From Zoopage sp. CT-All (taxonomy: Eukaryota > Zoopagomycota > Zoopagomycetes > Zoopagales > Zoopagaceae), in NCBI GenBank assembly GCA_004114245.1, contig QZWS01000001.1:1-64000 (forward strand): a stretch of 64,000 nucleotides of DNA, given 5' to 3'. How positions within the stretch are numbered: position 1 is the stretch's first letter; each line of letters begins with the position of its first letter. Under the pieces are notes generated by a model that saw nothing but the letters and a program-made list of their open reading frames with translations, was not told the DNA's origin and searched no databases. A program made the position numbers and the translations under genes. Below, in pieces: positions 21,236-31,194 of this stretch.

Positions 21236-21699
21236 GGCGGGTAGGTGTCTAGACGTGAGAGAGGCGTCAGGGCGTGGTGGTGGCTGGCGGGCAAGCGGCG
21301 GTTGGCGATGGAGGACGTAAATTGCCGTCAACACGCAGCACTCATTCATCAAAACGTGAATGACGCTGCCATGCGAACGCCGAACGCCGTGTCCGGGAGC
21401 AGCAGCCCAGATGGCGACACCTTCAGGATACACGCAGACGGGGCCATGGTCGACGGAGAGCATACTCGATTAAGCGTAGCCCCGGTGGTCGCGCTGCATG
21501 AAGGGTGGAGGGGACCGAGGGTGGCGCAGGTGGCGCAGGTGACGCCAGCATCCCAATGCGGCTGGATGAGCACGGGACAGCGGCTGCTTGCCACGCGGCT
21601 GTGGCCAGAGAACGCCGTGGACGGCCAAGCCTGCACTTGCTCACGTCAGTCACATTTTCAAATCCCACCGTCACTCTCTGCTCCATCGCCCCCTCCCCC
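21236..21699. other. Divergent intergenic region between the secreted protein and BAR genes
   Basis: 464 bp separating two divergent starts. Open frames across it are not family-like. It should hold both promoters; I see no specific site. Confidence 0.4.
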
Positions 21700-22596
21700 A
21701 TGGACTCTGCAAAGCTCTACGACGGCTGGGCGTCCCTGCGCGAGAAGGTGGCCCCGCTCGCCGTCACCCTCAACAAAAACTACGTCCAGGCGCGCCAATA
21801 CGCGCAGGAGAAGCTTGGCGCCGCCGAGGACCCCACCGAGCTGCCGCAGGAGTACCAGGACCTCGAGCGGCGTGTCGATGGCATCCGCGATGTGCATCGG
21901 CGCATGGTGGCGCTGGGCGGCGGGTGGCGCGCGCCGTCGTTCTCCTCCCCCGCCGCCGCGCTCGGCGAGCGGGTCTCCTCCGCCGCCTACAACCTGCAGC
22001 AGTTCGCCCTCGGCCCCGACCAGGCCGCCGCCGATGTGCCCGATGCGCCCAAAAACATCGAGCATGCCATCGCCGGCGTCTGCCACGATGCCGCAGAGAA
22101 GATCAGCGTCGAGGTGCCGTTCGCCGCCGCACTGGACAAGTACGCCAGGGCGATGGACACCGTCGGCGACGAGCAGCTGCGCATGTGCAAAGACAGCACC
22201 GACAAGTTCGTGGTGCCGTTCGACACCACCCTCAACACCACGCTCCAGCGCACGCATCAGGCGAGGAGGCGCGTCATGGCCACCCGGCTGCGGCTCGACG
22301 CCGCCAAGGCCCGCTTCAAGGCCGCAAAGCCCGAGCGCCAGGCCGAGGTCCGGCCAGAGGTCGAGCACGCCGAGGACGAGTTTGTCGCCGCCGTCGAGGA
22401 GGCCATGAGCCTGATGAAGGCCGTCGTGGAGGACCCCGAGCCGCTGCGCAATCTCGCCGACCTCGTCGCCTGCCAGCTGGCCTACCACAAGCGCTGCCAC
22501 GAGCTGATGCAGGAGCTGGCCCCCGAGATCGACGAGATGCAGGTGACACAGGAGGCGCTGTACCGCAATAGCCGTGCCCAGGACGATGAGGACTAG
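21700..22596 (+). CDS. BAR-domain protein (Gvp36-like)
   Basis: 298-residue protein, one exon, start MDSAKLYDGWASLREK at 21700. The whole protein is helical and matches the N-BAR layout: NYVQARQYAQEKLGAAED, LPQEYQDLERRVDGIRDVHR and VPFAAALDKYARAMDTVGDE, then VVPFDTTLNTTLQRTHQARR. BAR dimers bend or sense membranes; yeast Gvp36 acts at the Golgi and plasma membrane in endocytosis. There is no SH3 domain. Convergent with the next gene, 76 bp apart. Confidence 0.85.
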   Translation: MDSAKLYDGWASLREKVAPLAVTLNKNYVQARQYAQEKLGAAEDPTELPQEYQDLERRVDGIRDVHRRMVALGGGWRAPSFSSPAAALGERVSSAAYNLQQFALGPDQAAADVPDAPKNIEHAIAGVCHDAAEKISVEVPFAAALDKYARAMDTVGDEQLRMCKDSTDKFVVPFDTTLNTTLQRTHQARRRVMATRLRLDAAKARFKAAKPERQAEVRPEVEHAEDEFVAAVEEAMSLMKAVVEDPEPLRNLADLVACQLAYHKRCHELMQELAPEIDEMQVTQEALYRNSRAQDDED

Positions 22597-22672
22597 TGGC
22601 CTGCAGCGCCTTGGAAGCATTTGTGTACATTTGACAGCGGTTAGAGTGAATGCACCCAGGTGAATTGTTCGT

Positions 22673-24231
22673 TCACGTCGACTTGTCCAGCAATCTAATC
22701 GCAGCGCGAACGTCCGCGCCCGTGCCCCACGTCTCGATGGTGTAGCGCACTAAGCTGGACACGATCGCGTGGATTCCAGCCTGCTCCATCGGCACGCGCG
22801 CTGTGATGCTCTCTGCCAACATTCGGGCCAGGCTTTCCCTCGCCAAAGCGTCGCCAGTGCCTGCACTCCGACCCAATAGCCGAAACGCACCCCGAACCGC
22901 GCCAGGCTGCTTCGATAGGAGTAACGTCGCCGCCACAGATGCAGTCTCTCGATGCAGTATGCTGGACTTTGTCGAGAACAGATGTAGTAATTGCGCAGTA
23001 TCTACTCCAGGGATCTCCGCTGCGAGCAGCACGACATCCGTGAGGCAGAGTCGGTCGATTGCGGCGCTCGGCAACCGGTGAGCTAATTCTTCAAGCTCCC
23101 GGACCTGACCAGTGATGGCCAGTGCCCGGGCACACTGATATGCCCGACCAACTGCTATCGTCGATCTGGATAGTTCACGTACAGCATACACGGCCATCGC
23201 GGCCGAGACGGACGAACGAGATCGCTGCCGGCAAACGAGATTAAGTATGGCACAATGATCTTTCGCGTTGGGTACACCGAGGACGCAAATCTCGTTATAC
23301 AGCTTGATGGCGCCTAGCTGGTTGCACTGTACCGCCGACGCGCGCAGGAGAACACGGAGACAGTCAGGGTGCAAATCAGCAAGCTTCTGCGCTCTGCCCA
23401 TCAATATCGCCCAATTATGTGCACTGCCTTGGGAATATCGGGACGAAGACGTTCGTGCAATTGCATGTGCCCAGACGACTTGAACCTGTCGATGCTTAAA
23501 TAGCTCCGGCTTCGTTGAGGCCATCCATTCAAAGATTGCTACAACATTGTCGGAAGATCTCGCGCTGTTAAATAATGCAATAGGTGTAGGCGAACGATGC
23601 GCTGCACTTCCGTGGTCCGCTTCTAATCTCGATAGAATGTACTTGGATGCATCCTCAAGCAGAACGCCCTCGGGTAAACGGGTGAGCAGCTTGAGGCACA
23701 CAGATACCGGTGGAATGTATGCTTTAGGGAGTCGATCCGACGATAGAATTTGTATACAGTCATAGAAAGGGAGTAGATTGAGCCAGGCATTGATGGAGCG
23801 CTTGCTGGGAGAATGACCATGCTTGCACAGTGCATCGAAGACTAAATTCATAAGCCAGTTAAAGATATCGCGCATGTAAACTAATTACCATCGCTAGCAC
23901 TGTGAGCATCACCGGATCGTGCATAAGCCAACATCAGCGCGTCCATAAGGTCACGATGCCCATCCGAGTTGACGTGAAAATGGGAGTCCACACACGATCG
24001 TAGTTCTAGCAGTCGATCCGAATTTCCCCGCGAAGCACCACTGAGAATTAATGATCGCAATTCATGCTTCAATGAGACTCCGGCTGCCGCGGAGGAGCTC
24101 ATCCGAATCCATCGGGGCTGCCGAGAACGGAGACCCAGTGCCACAGTCTCTTGCTTGTCAAGACGATGCCGAGAAGCCGAATGCGCAACTCCCAAGCTCG
24201 CCGACTGAGAGTAAATACTGCACAGGTGCAT
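22673..24231 (-). CDS. Mitochondrial PPR-like helical-repeat protein (tentative)
   Basis: Two exons: 24231 down to ~23884, a 45-nt intron with donor GTAATTAG and acceptor TTTAG at about 23838-23882, then to 22673. Joined they read HSASD-V-FDALCKHGHSPS. The N-terminus MHLCSIYSQSASLGVAHSAS looks like a mitochondrial presequence; an in-frame ATG 132 nt further up (24363) is also possible. The body is a series of ~35-residue helical pairs with PPR-like phrases (YNEICVLGVPNAKDHCAILN, VFDALCKHGHSPSKRSINAW). PPR proteins usually handle organellar RNA, but the motif match is weak. Confidence 0.5.
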
Positions 24232-24570
24232 GGTGGCGCCTCTTGTGCTTTGGTGCGAAAACGCCCACGGGCGATGGATCGGCCCACACGCGATATGCCA
24301 GGATCCCAAGGCGCTGGCTGGTGCAAAACGCGTAATTACTGCTTCCCTGGGATTCTTGGGCAAGTATCAGAGGATTGTACGGAACTAATCGGTACCAGGC
24401 GGCGTATGTGGCACATGGCGCTCAGCCTTGCTGGGGGCAGCGTATAAGTGCTTGTCGCCAAAGCACTCCAAATCACTGGCACTTAAAACATAACTGCAGA
24501 CACAATATAAAGATACAGTATCTCGACACTATCCCGACACTATCCCGACACTATCCCGACACTATTCAGC
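24232..24570. other. Spacer with 11-bp tandem repeat
   Basis: 339 bp between the start of the helical-repeat gene and the end of the cyclin gene. Most of it lies upstream of the first gene. Bases 24522-24565 hold four copies of CCCGACACTAT, directly after the cyclin stop codon. Confidence 0.75.
24522..24565. repeat. 11-bp minisatellite in the cyclin 3' region
   Basis: Four head-to-tail copies of an 11-bp unit, (C/T)TCGACACTAT then three CCCGACACTAT, ending 5 bp from the cyclin stop codon (24571-24573). Confidence 0.85.
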
Positions 24571-26334
24571 TCATGCGAGCCATTTCCCCACCAGCTTGGA
24601 CGCTGCAAACGTCTGCTCCGACGCATGCTTCGCAGCGACCACCTTGTGAAGCGTCGTCCGCGCCATGACATGCACGAGAATATTAATGACGTCTTGGAGC
24701 TGGTTCCGGGTGTACCCGCTGTAGTAGATATGCGCATTGGTCCATGACCGATGATTACAAACGTCCAGGGCGATGGCATACGCAGCCGAGCCGATCTGAC
24801 TAGGCACGTACCCGATCAACTGCTCAGTCATCAGCGCAACGTCAAGGATATATTTGGCCACAGAGCGAATGACCGTATCGTGGTCGTCCGCGGTGCCAAG
24901 GCGTCGCACAAAGTGGATTGGGCTGGGGTATCCAAGGTCAAACCCGAGAAGTTTGACCATGAAGCGCTCTGCGCTTTGGAGCTCCGCGGTGGTAAACGCG
25001 CCAGATCCCATGTAGACCATATCGGAAAAGAGCGGAGGATTGGTTTCTTCGTACTTGCTTGCAATCAGCAGGCCCGCAGCACCAACAAGCTGCAGCTTGG
25101 ACATGGAAATGACTTTCTTGGATAGAAACCTGTCGATCAGGTTGACGGCGAGATGCAGCGTCTCCGGAATGAGAAGAAAGCGCTCGTGAACCTGCACCGT
25201 CCACTCGATAAGCAGAACGCGCATGCTCCATTCTAGCTCGGGTTGGCGGTCAATGTAGTCCGGATCGGCCAGGTATTTTCGCTAGACACGCAGGTCAATG
25301 TGGCAAGATCACAACCGCTGCTCACCTCGACAACCTTGAGGTGATTGTGAATATCATTGGCATATTCCTCGCACACACCATTATGGTGGTGTGCCACTTC
25401 AACAAACGATGCCGTGACTTCCCTCACGATTCGGCACTCCCTTTCTTCGGCCGTCTCTTCATTCCAACCCGCCTTCATATCAAAGTTGCCGAAAGCGAGA
25501 TCGTCCAGGGCATCATCAAAGTAATCCTCGGCATCCTGATCGTCCTCATCCAAGGTTCCGAGCGATGCCTGACCCAGACTGACAATAGCATCGATAAAAT
25601 TCGGATCGTAGAAGGTACGAGTTGTGCGAACACTGGTCGGTGCGTTATGGCTCGGCGGTGAGGCATACAGGGCGCGATTGTTCATGACATTCTTCATATG
25701 CGTATCGGGAGTTGGTGCGACAGATGTCTCACGCCACCCTCCAATCCGATGGTCATTATGCCTCCGCGAAGACCTCTTCCTCTGCGCAGATGCTCGCGAT
25801 TCCGAGGTCGCGGCGGTTGGAATTCTGCGGGCCGAAGCTCGTGCTTTGACCAGCGTGGACTCGTGGAAATAGCTAGCGACTGTAGTGCTCGCCAGTAGCT
25901 TAATAGCGCCGCTCTACAATACACAATCATTTAAGCAGTAAGAATACGCGCCGTACAGTGTTTGCACTGGTCGAATTGGCCATAGCCATCCCAGCTCGAG
26001 GAGTCGGCTCTCCGAGGACACCCTCCTTTGGCACCACTCGTTGTTTTTTCGCAGTTACGAGTCCTTGGTTATCCGAGTTTTCACGAGCATGCTTTGAAGC
26101 CGCCCGCGTCAAGCGAATCGCGGTGCGCGGCTCAATTAGTTCCGGGGCAGCAACATAGCCAACCTCAACGCTGGATCGTGTGGCAAGGCGGCGGGATGAC
26201 CGCGTCCTGTACACCGTCTGGACCTCGGAAGTGTATCCACCATTAACGGAGTTCTTATTAGCCTATAGAATATAGCGTGAGGGAGAAAGGACCGTGGAGG
26301 GGAGGGTGGGTACGTTTGTTGACACATCAGCCAT
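24571..26334 (-). CDS. B-type (mitotic) cyclin
   Basis: Cell-cycle activator of Cdk1. Exon 1 is only MADVSTN (26334-26314), joined by a 51-nt intron to ANKNSVNGGYTSEVQTVYRT. Another short intron near 25927-25970 leads on to SGAIKLLASTTVASYF, and a third near 25280-25320 leads to the cyclin box. The box holds RVLLIEWTVQVHERFLLIPE and LQLVGAAGLLIASKYEE, the MRAILVDWL-like and MLIASKYEE signatures of cyclin B. The second cyclin fold follows (AKYILDVALMTEQLIGYVPS). I see no RxxL destruction box in the N-terminal ~200 residues; a REN tripeptide (in HARENSDN) is the closest to a KEN box. Confidence 0.85.
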
Positions 26335-26572
26335 GATCGTTGACGCGCTTTTGCCGCACAAGCTGTCAGCAGAATAAGCATTGAATGCCGACTGTGAAAA
26401 TACATTACATTGCTAAAACGCGAAAGACACGGGTGGAGGAAGACACGACTGATGCGTCGCTCTGTAGATGTCTGGGCGGATGTTGGGTTGTTGTAGTCAA
26501 ACTTAATTATAAATGCTTTTGTTTGGGCCTCCCATATCAGCCGCGGCAAAGTCTACAGGCATGCCCCAACAC

Positions 26573-29222
26573 TTACTTGCTGCCAGCCGCTGCACTCTTG
26601 CCTTTCTTTGCGTCCTTTGGCGCGGCACCGAGTTCGCCGCTCCCGCTGCCAAACTGCGCTTTCCAGACTTCTTCCAACTTGGGGTCGATGCGATGGAACA
26701 GGTGCTCCGGGCTCCCGATGCGGTGGCCTGGCAAAAGATCCAGCGTCCATTCGTGCGCAATACGTCGTGGACCGACATTCAGCTGCTTCCAGATCGATTC
26801 GGCCGTTCCCGGCATGTATGGCCAGATGAGTGCGCTGATGAGATACACGAGATTGGCAGCAACCGCGGCAACGGTGTCGCAGCGAGCACGGCTATTGACG
26901 TAGAGCGCATTGTCGATTCGCTGCTCCTGGAGGTAGACATTGCCACGAGCGGAAAGGTCCATCACTGTCTTGATTCCGGTTCGGATCTTGACTTGCGTCA
27001 GGTCATCAACGTATTGCGCTAACAGCACATTGACGTCCTTGATGAGGGCGATCTCCGGCTCCTCGGTGATGGTATACGGCGGAATGACGGATCCGTAGCG
27101 CGCCGAGTCAATGAACTTCACCACGCGGTTGCAAAAATTGCCGAGATTGGCCAGCAGCTCGTTGTTGTTGCGCGCAATCATATCCCGCCACGTAAACATG
27201 GCGTCCGAGGTCTCGGGGCGAGTGGCAATCAGATAGTAGCGCCAGACAGAAGGCGCGATGCCCGTTGCGGACGCCGAGTTGCCAAACACACCAGTGTTGC
27301 GGCTCTTTGAGAATTTGGTGTTTTCGTAATTCAAGTACTCTGAGAGGTGTCAGTGATTGTATTGGCAGCAGCGCATACCCGTGGTGTTGATGTGGTGCAA
27401 CATAGTCCATGGTTCGCGAGTGGCGAGAAGTGAGCTCGGGAAAATAACGGTGTGGAAGGGGACATTGTCTTTACCCATGAACTGATACAGCTTGACCTGC
27501 TCGGGGTTCTTCCACCAGCGCTCCCATTCGCTTGTGTAATTGGCGGTGATGCTCAAATAGCCGATAGGGGCGTCGAACCAAACGTAGAAGACCTTGTCCG
27601 TGAAGCCCTCGAGCGGCACTGGCGTACCCCATTTGAGATCGCGCGTGATGCAACGTGGCTTGAGGCCTTCATTCAGCCAGTTATTGGTGATGGCCAGGCT
27701 GTTGCTGGTCCAAAAGCCTTTCTGGTGCGAATCTTGGACAAAGCGGGCGCAATCGGGCTGGAGCGTAGTCAGATCCAGGAATAGATGCGTCGAGTCACGC
27801 AAAATAGGCCTGTTGCCGTCGAGCTTGCATCGAGGGTTGATGAGCTCGTTGGCGTTAATCAGCTGACCGCATTGATCGCATTGGTCACCGCGGGCATCGT
27901 TGTAGCTGCATTTTGGACAGACGCCCTCGACAAAGCGGTCGGCGAGGAATCGCTGGCACTGTTCGCAGAAGAGTTGGGTAGTGGTGTCTTGAAGCACGAA
28001 ATCGTTCTTTCGGGCTTTGTGAAATATATCATGGGCGATTCTAGAAAGCATTGCAAGCATTGAGACGAGCGACATGCACATACTGCGTCTGGAAAGGCGT
28101 CGTTGTGCGGCCAAAATAATCAAAATCGATTTCGAACCAGCGGTAAACGTCGGCATGGACCTTGTGGTACTTGTCACAGAGCTCCTGGCACGAGACGCCG
28201 TCTTCAAGCGCCTTGGTCTCGGTGGCGGTTCCGTACTCATCTGTTCCGCACATGTATATCGAGTTGATGCCGCGCAGACGACAGAAACTATCAAGCATGA
28301 GCTGGCCATTAGAGTGGTGAATTTTACCGTGAGAAAACGTCAGCGCTGAGGACAGCGCCAATGATGTTGCCAAGATGTGGCACGTTGTTCACGTACGGCA
28401 AAGCCGACGTTATCAGAATGTTCTCCTCGCCCTCGCATGGGAGTCTAAGCGGCATCAGCCATTGGCGGATGCGAGCTCTGGATTACTTGGGGCCGTCGCG
28501 AGCGAGCGAGATAAAGTTGTCTTGGGCAACTTTGCGGTGTTCGACGCCCGCGACGATTGAGGTATCCTTGATCGAGACCTAATGCCCAAAGTGAGCCGGG
28601 AGCATGCTCATACTAGCACGAACATTGGCAGAGAGCAGCGATTCAGCCTTGGAGACGCAGTCCTTCGCACCCATGGCTGCGAACCAGGAGACGAGTCCTG
28701 GATGCTGCTGCTTGAATGCGTCGTTGGCAGTGGAAAACCGCTCCTGGAGCACAGCAAACATAACAACATCCACTACCCGCACAGCATCGCTCTTCAACAG
28801 ACCAGATTAGCTATGGTCGAGTTAAGAGTAGGAGGCCGATACCTTGGTGGTAAGAATGGCGGAAATCCTGGGCAAGGCAGCCTCCAGTGCGTCGGACCAG
28901 GCATCCCCAGCGCGCCGACGCAGCACCGATTCCTCCCACTCCAGCAGCGCATTCTCGACGCTACTGGTCTCCGGCAGATAGTATCGGACGACCGCATTGG
29001 ATTCGTACAAGATGGTGCCGCCCGGGGCAAGCTCCACAAACGGCATCGCCGGCGCTGACATCAACGTCAGCGATTTCCGGGGACATCACCGCGGCTACCT
29101 TCCGGCCCAAATGTTAGCGAGTGGCCAGCGCATGCGGCGGCAAGCGCGACTTTGAGGCTGGCGATGTGTTCGCGGGAGCCCTTGACGCAGGGAACAGCAT
29201 GCAAGATGGGTGCGGCAGACAT
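26573..29222 (-). CDS. MES1: Cytosolic methionyl-tRNA synthetase with GST-like N-terminal domain
   Basis: Charges tRNA-Met. The start [18 protein letters not shown] (29222) and the following exons ([28 protein letters not shown]-type helix) form a GST-like domain as in yeast and animal MetRS, which docks on Arc1 or the multisynthetase complex. The catalytic core has [18 protein letters not shown], where PHLGN is the HIGH motif, then [19 protein letters not shown], the zinc knuckle CEQCQRF...CPKC and the KMSKS-type FSKSRNTG. The anticodon-binding domain ends with a Lys/Ala-rich tail (AAGSK). Several introns of ~40 nt, for example GTAAAATTC...GATAG near 28337. Confidence 0.88.
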
Positions 29223-29359
29223 GATGTTTGAGGATAGTTTTTTTTCGAAGATCGAGCGAGATCGATTCGCGATAGGCGTTGTGAGATACGGCTATTGCAT
29301 AGCAGTCGTGTATGCTCGGTGCGGTGCTTGTCACTGATCACAGCTTGCATTCTGCAATC

Positions 29360-30110
29360 CGCACCATTTCAGTGTGGGTGTTGTTGTGGTTGAGATATAC
29401 TAGCTACCTTGAATAGTGTCATTCAGTAGTATAAGGGTTTGTAATGGCCATGTGGCCATGGATGTAAGCATAGGATATGCACTGGAATGGAATCAAATCC
29501 CATGCATCAAAGACTGATTATAGAGTGTAATGACTGGCTTACTGCATATGTTGCTTTGTGTAAATTGCCTTAATATAAGCTGGTTAATATGTAATAACTT
29601 TAAGGGAGTTGGTTAATAATGACAAAACTATAAAATGATCTCCTATGAAGAAAGCTATTAAAAAAAAGAAATCACCAATCAATAAAATAAGGATTATGTA
29701 AAGATGGAGAAATAGATAGGTAAAAATAGTATATATAGTAGCTAAGATAAAGATGTCAAAATAGAATTATAAATATTGGTGCAGAGAAGTATCCATTAAT
29801 CAAGACTTGGGAATTAAAAGATTACTAGTAATATAAAAAATCATCAAGTTTATATAGATTCTAAAATAGAGTTTAATGAATACTAGTTAATTTATAGTCA
29901 GTATGGTTCTTAGCAGAATAGGGTATTTTTAGAATGGTTAATACTTAACTTAGTATCTATGGAATTAATGAGAAGATGCAAATGAAAATACTGCCAATTG
30001 AATACATTATAAGATGGTCTTTATGCAATCTCTATCTTGCACAACACATTCACTGAAGGAGCACTTTAGATTGACAGTATAGAGGCAAGGAACAAGAAAA
30101 TGGAGAGAGC
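29360..30110. other. AT-rich intergenic island A
   Basis: Sharply AT-rich compared with flanking genes, with no credible gene. Bases 29387-29460 match a segment of island C (61024-61095) closely: both hold TTGAATAGTG-CAT-CAGTAGTATAAG with small differences. The rest is simple AT-rich sequence with poly-A tracts. Confidence 0.7.
29387..29460. repeat. Dispersed repeat, copy 1
   Basis: About 70 bp shared with 61024-61095 in the same orientation. The core reads TTGAATAGTG(T/C)CAT(T/G) then CAGTAGTATAAG, followed by a TGGCC-rich end. Possible remnant of a transposon or satellite. Confidence 0.7.
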
Positions 30111-30319
30111 ATGGACCGTATTTTAATAACTGCGATTTGTAATAATTATATCCCGAATAAATCTGTCGGACACCCCTCAAAACCGGGCCATTCTCACAAT
30201 GGTAGTCACCTGTTTCTTCTGGCTCACACCTCCGCTACACCCCCCAAGATCGTCAATTGCCGCAAAACGCGCCCCACTACAGTCAGCAATCCAAAGAACA
30301 TATTCAATCACTCACTGCC

Positions 30320-30781
30320 ATGCACTCACTCGCCTTGTCCAAAATGCTCTTTGTGGCCGTCGCAACCACGCTCTTTGCATGCACTGCAGCCATCGCTACA
30401 CCTATTCGTGCTAGCGCCCGTGCCTATACCCATGCCTCACATGGCGGCAACGTCAGCATCGCCATCAACGTTGGCAGTCTCCGCAGTGCGCACCACCATT
30501 GCACCATCCAGATCAACAATGCTCTGCAGTCGTTTGAGATAAACATGATGGTGACAATGGCGCAACGTCAGAAGGGGCTACTTGAGGAAATCCGGGGCAA
30601 AGGCTTTGCAGCGTCGCCCCAATCGACTGTGCACTTGATCAGGTCTAAAGATGAGCCCAAATCCCAATGGAAACTTCTGAGCGGATCCGAAACAATCAAG
30701 GCATTCTTGAAGAACGGGATGAATGCTGGTTTTCCTGATTGCAAATTGATCGTCGCACCCAAAAATTACCAGGATGTGTAA
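30320..30781 (+). CDS. Small secreted protein, unknown function
   Basis: 153-residue protein with a clear signal peptide (MHSLALSKMLFVAVATTLFA, then CTAAIATP). The mature part is about 125 residues with SIAINVGSLRSAHHHC, a KGLLEEIRGKGFAASPQS stretch and PDCKLIVAPKNY at the end. Only two cysteines remain after cleavage. I recognise no family. It lies by itself in AT-rich, gene-poor DNA. Upstream in-frame codons exist, but the ATG at 30320 fits the signal peptide. Confidence 0.6.
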   Translation: MHSLALSKMLFVAVATTLFACTAAIATPIRASARAYTHASHGGNVSIAINVGSLRSAHHHCTIQINNALQSFEINMMVTMAQRQKGLLEEIRGKGFAASPQSTVHLIRSKDEPKSQWKLLSGSETIKAFLKNGMNAGFPDCKLIVAPKNYQDV

Positions 30782-31194
30782 ATGGTGGATGCAGTAAATG
30801 AAGGCGGTATTTGTCGAATACTACATACACTGTGCATTTGGGTTGCTATTGCAGGGTGCTTGTCCTGCATTTTCAATGCTGCTGATGCTGCCCACTGAAA
30901 CAGCTATCGCAGATAGTCAAATGGGCCACAAGCTAACAGTATTGTATATCTGCTGCAGTGGATCTATTGAGTGGTATATAAATTTGAGCCAAGTTAGGAA
31001 CTGTGCACTCCATCGTTAGTTTAATAGACAACAGTATCTGTACAGCATTTGCAGGCATTTTACTTAATAAACATAGGAGCGCATCTTTGCAAAAGCAGCC
31101 AAGACCAGATCCCAAGTGATATTTTTGTTATTTCGTTAAAGATGCACAATGAGTGATACAAGAGATTCAAAAACACCCGTCGCCTCGGCTTGAA
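30782..31194. other. Intergenic, nothing recognised
   Basis: AT-leaning spacer between the secreted gene and the end of the convergent large acidic gene. No RNA gene or coding frame I can support. Confidence 0.5.

Noticed and set aside
21658-22620. 320-aa open frame opposite the BAR gene
   Set aside because: GC-rich shadow of the BAR coding frame; no signature.
24522-24565. CRISPR-like short repeat array
   Set aside because: Units are head-to-tail with no spacers; it is a minisatellite, and CRISPR is not expected in a fungus.
30111-30542. 143-aa frame over the small secreted gene
   Set aside because: Other-frame shadow of the secreted protein; no family features.
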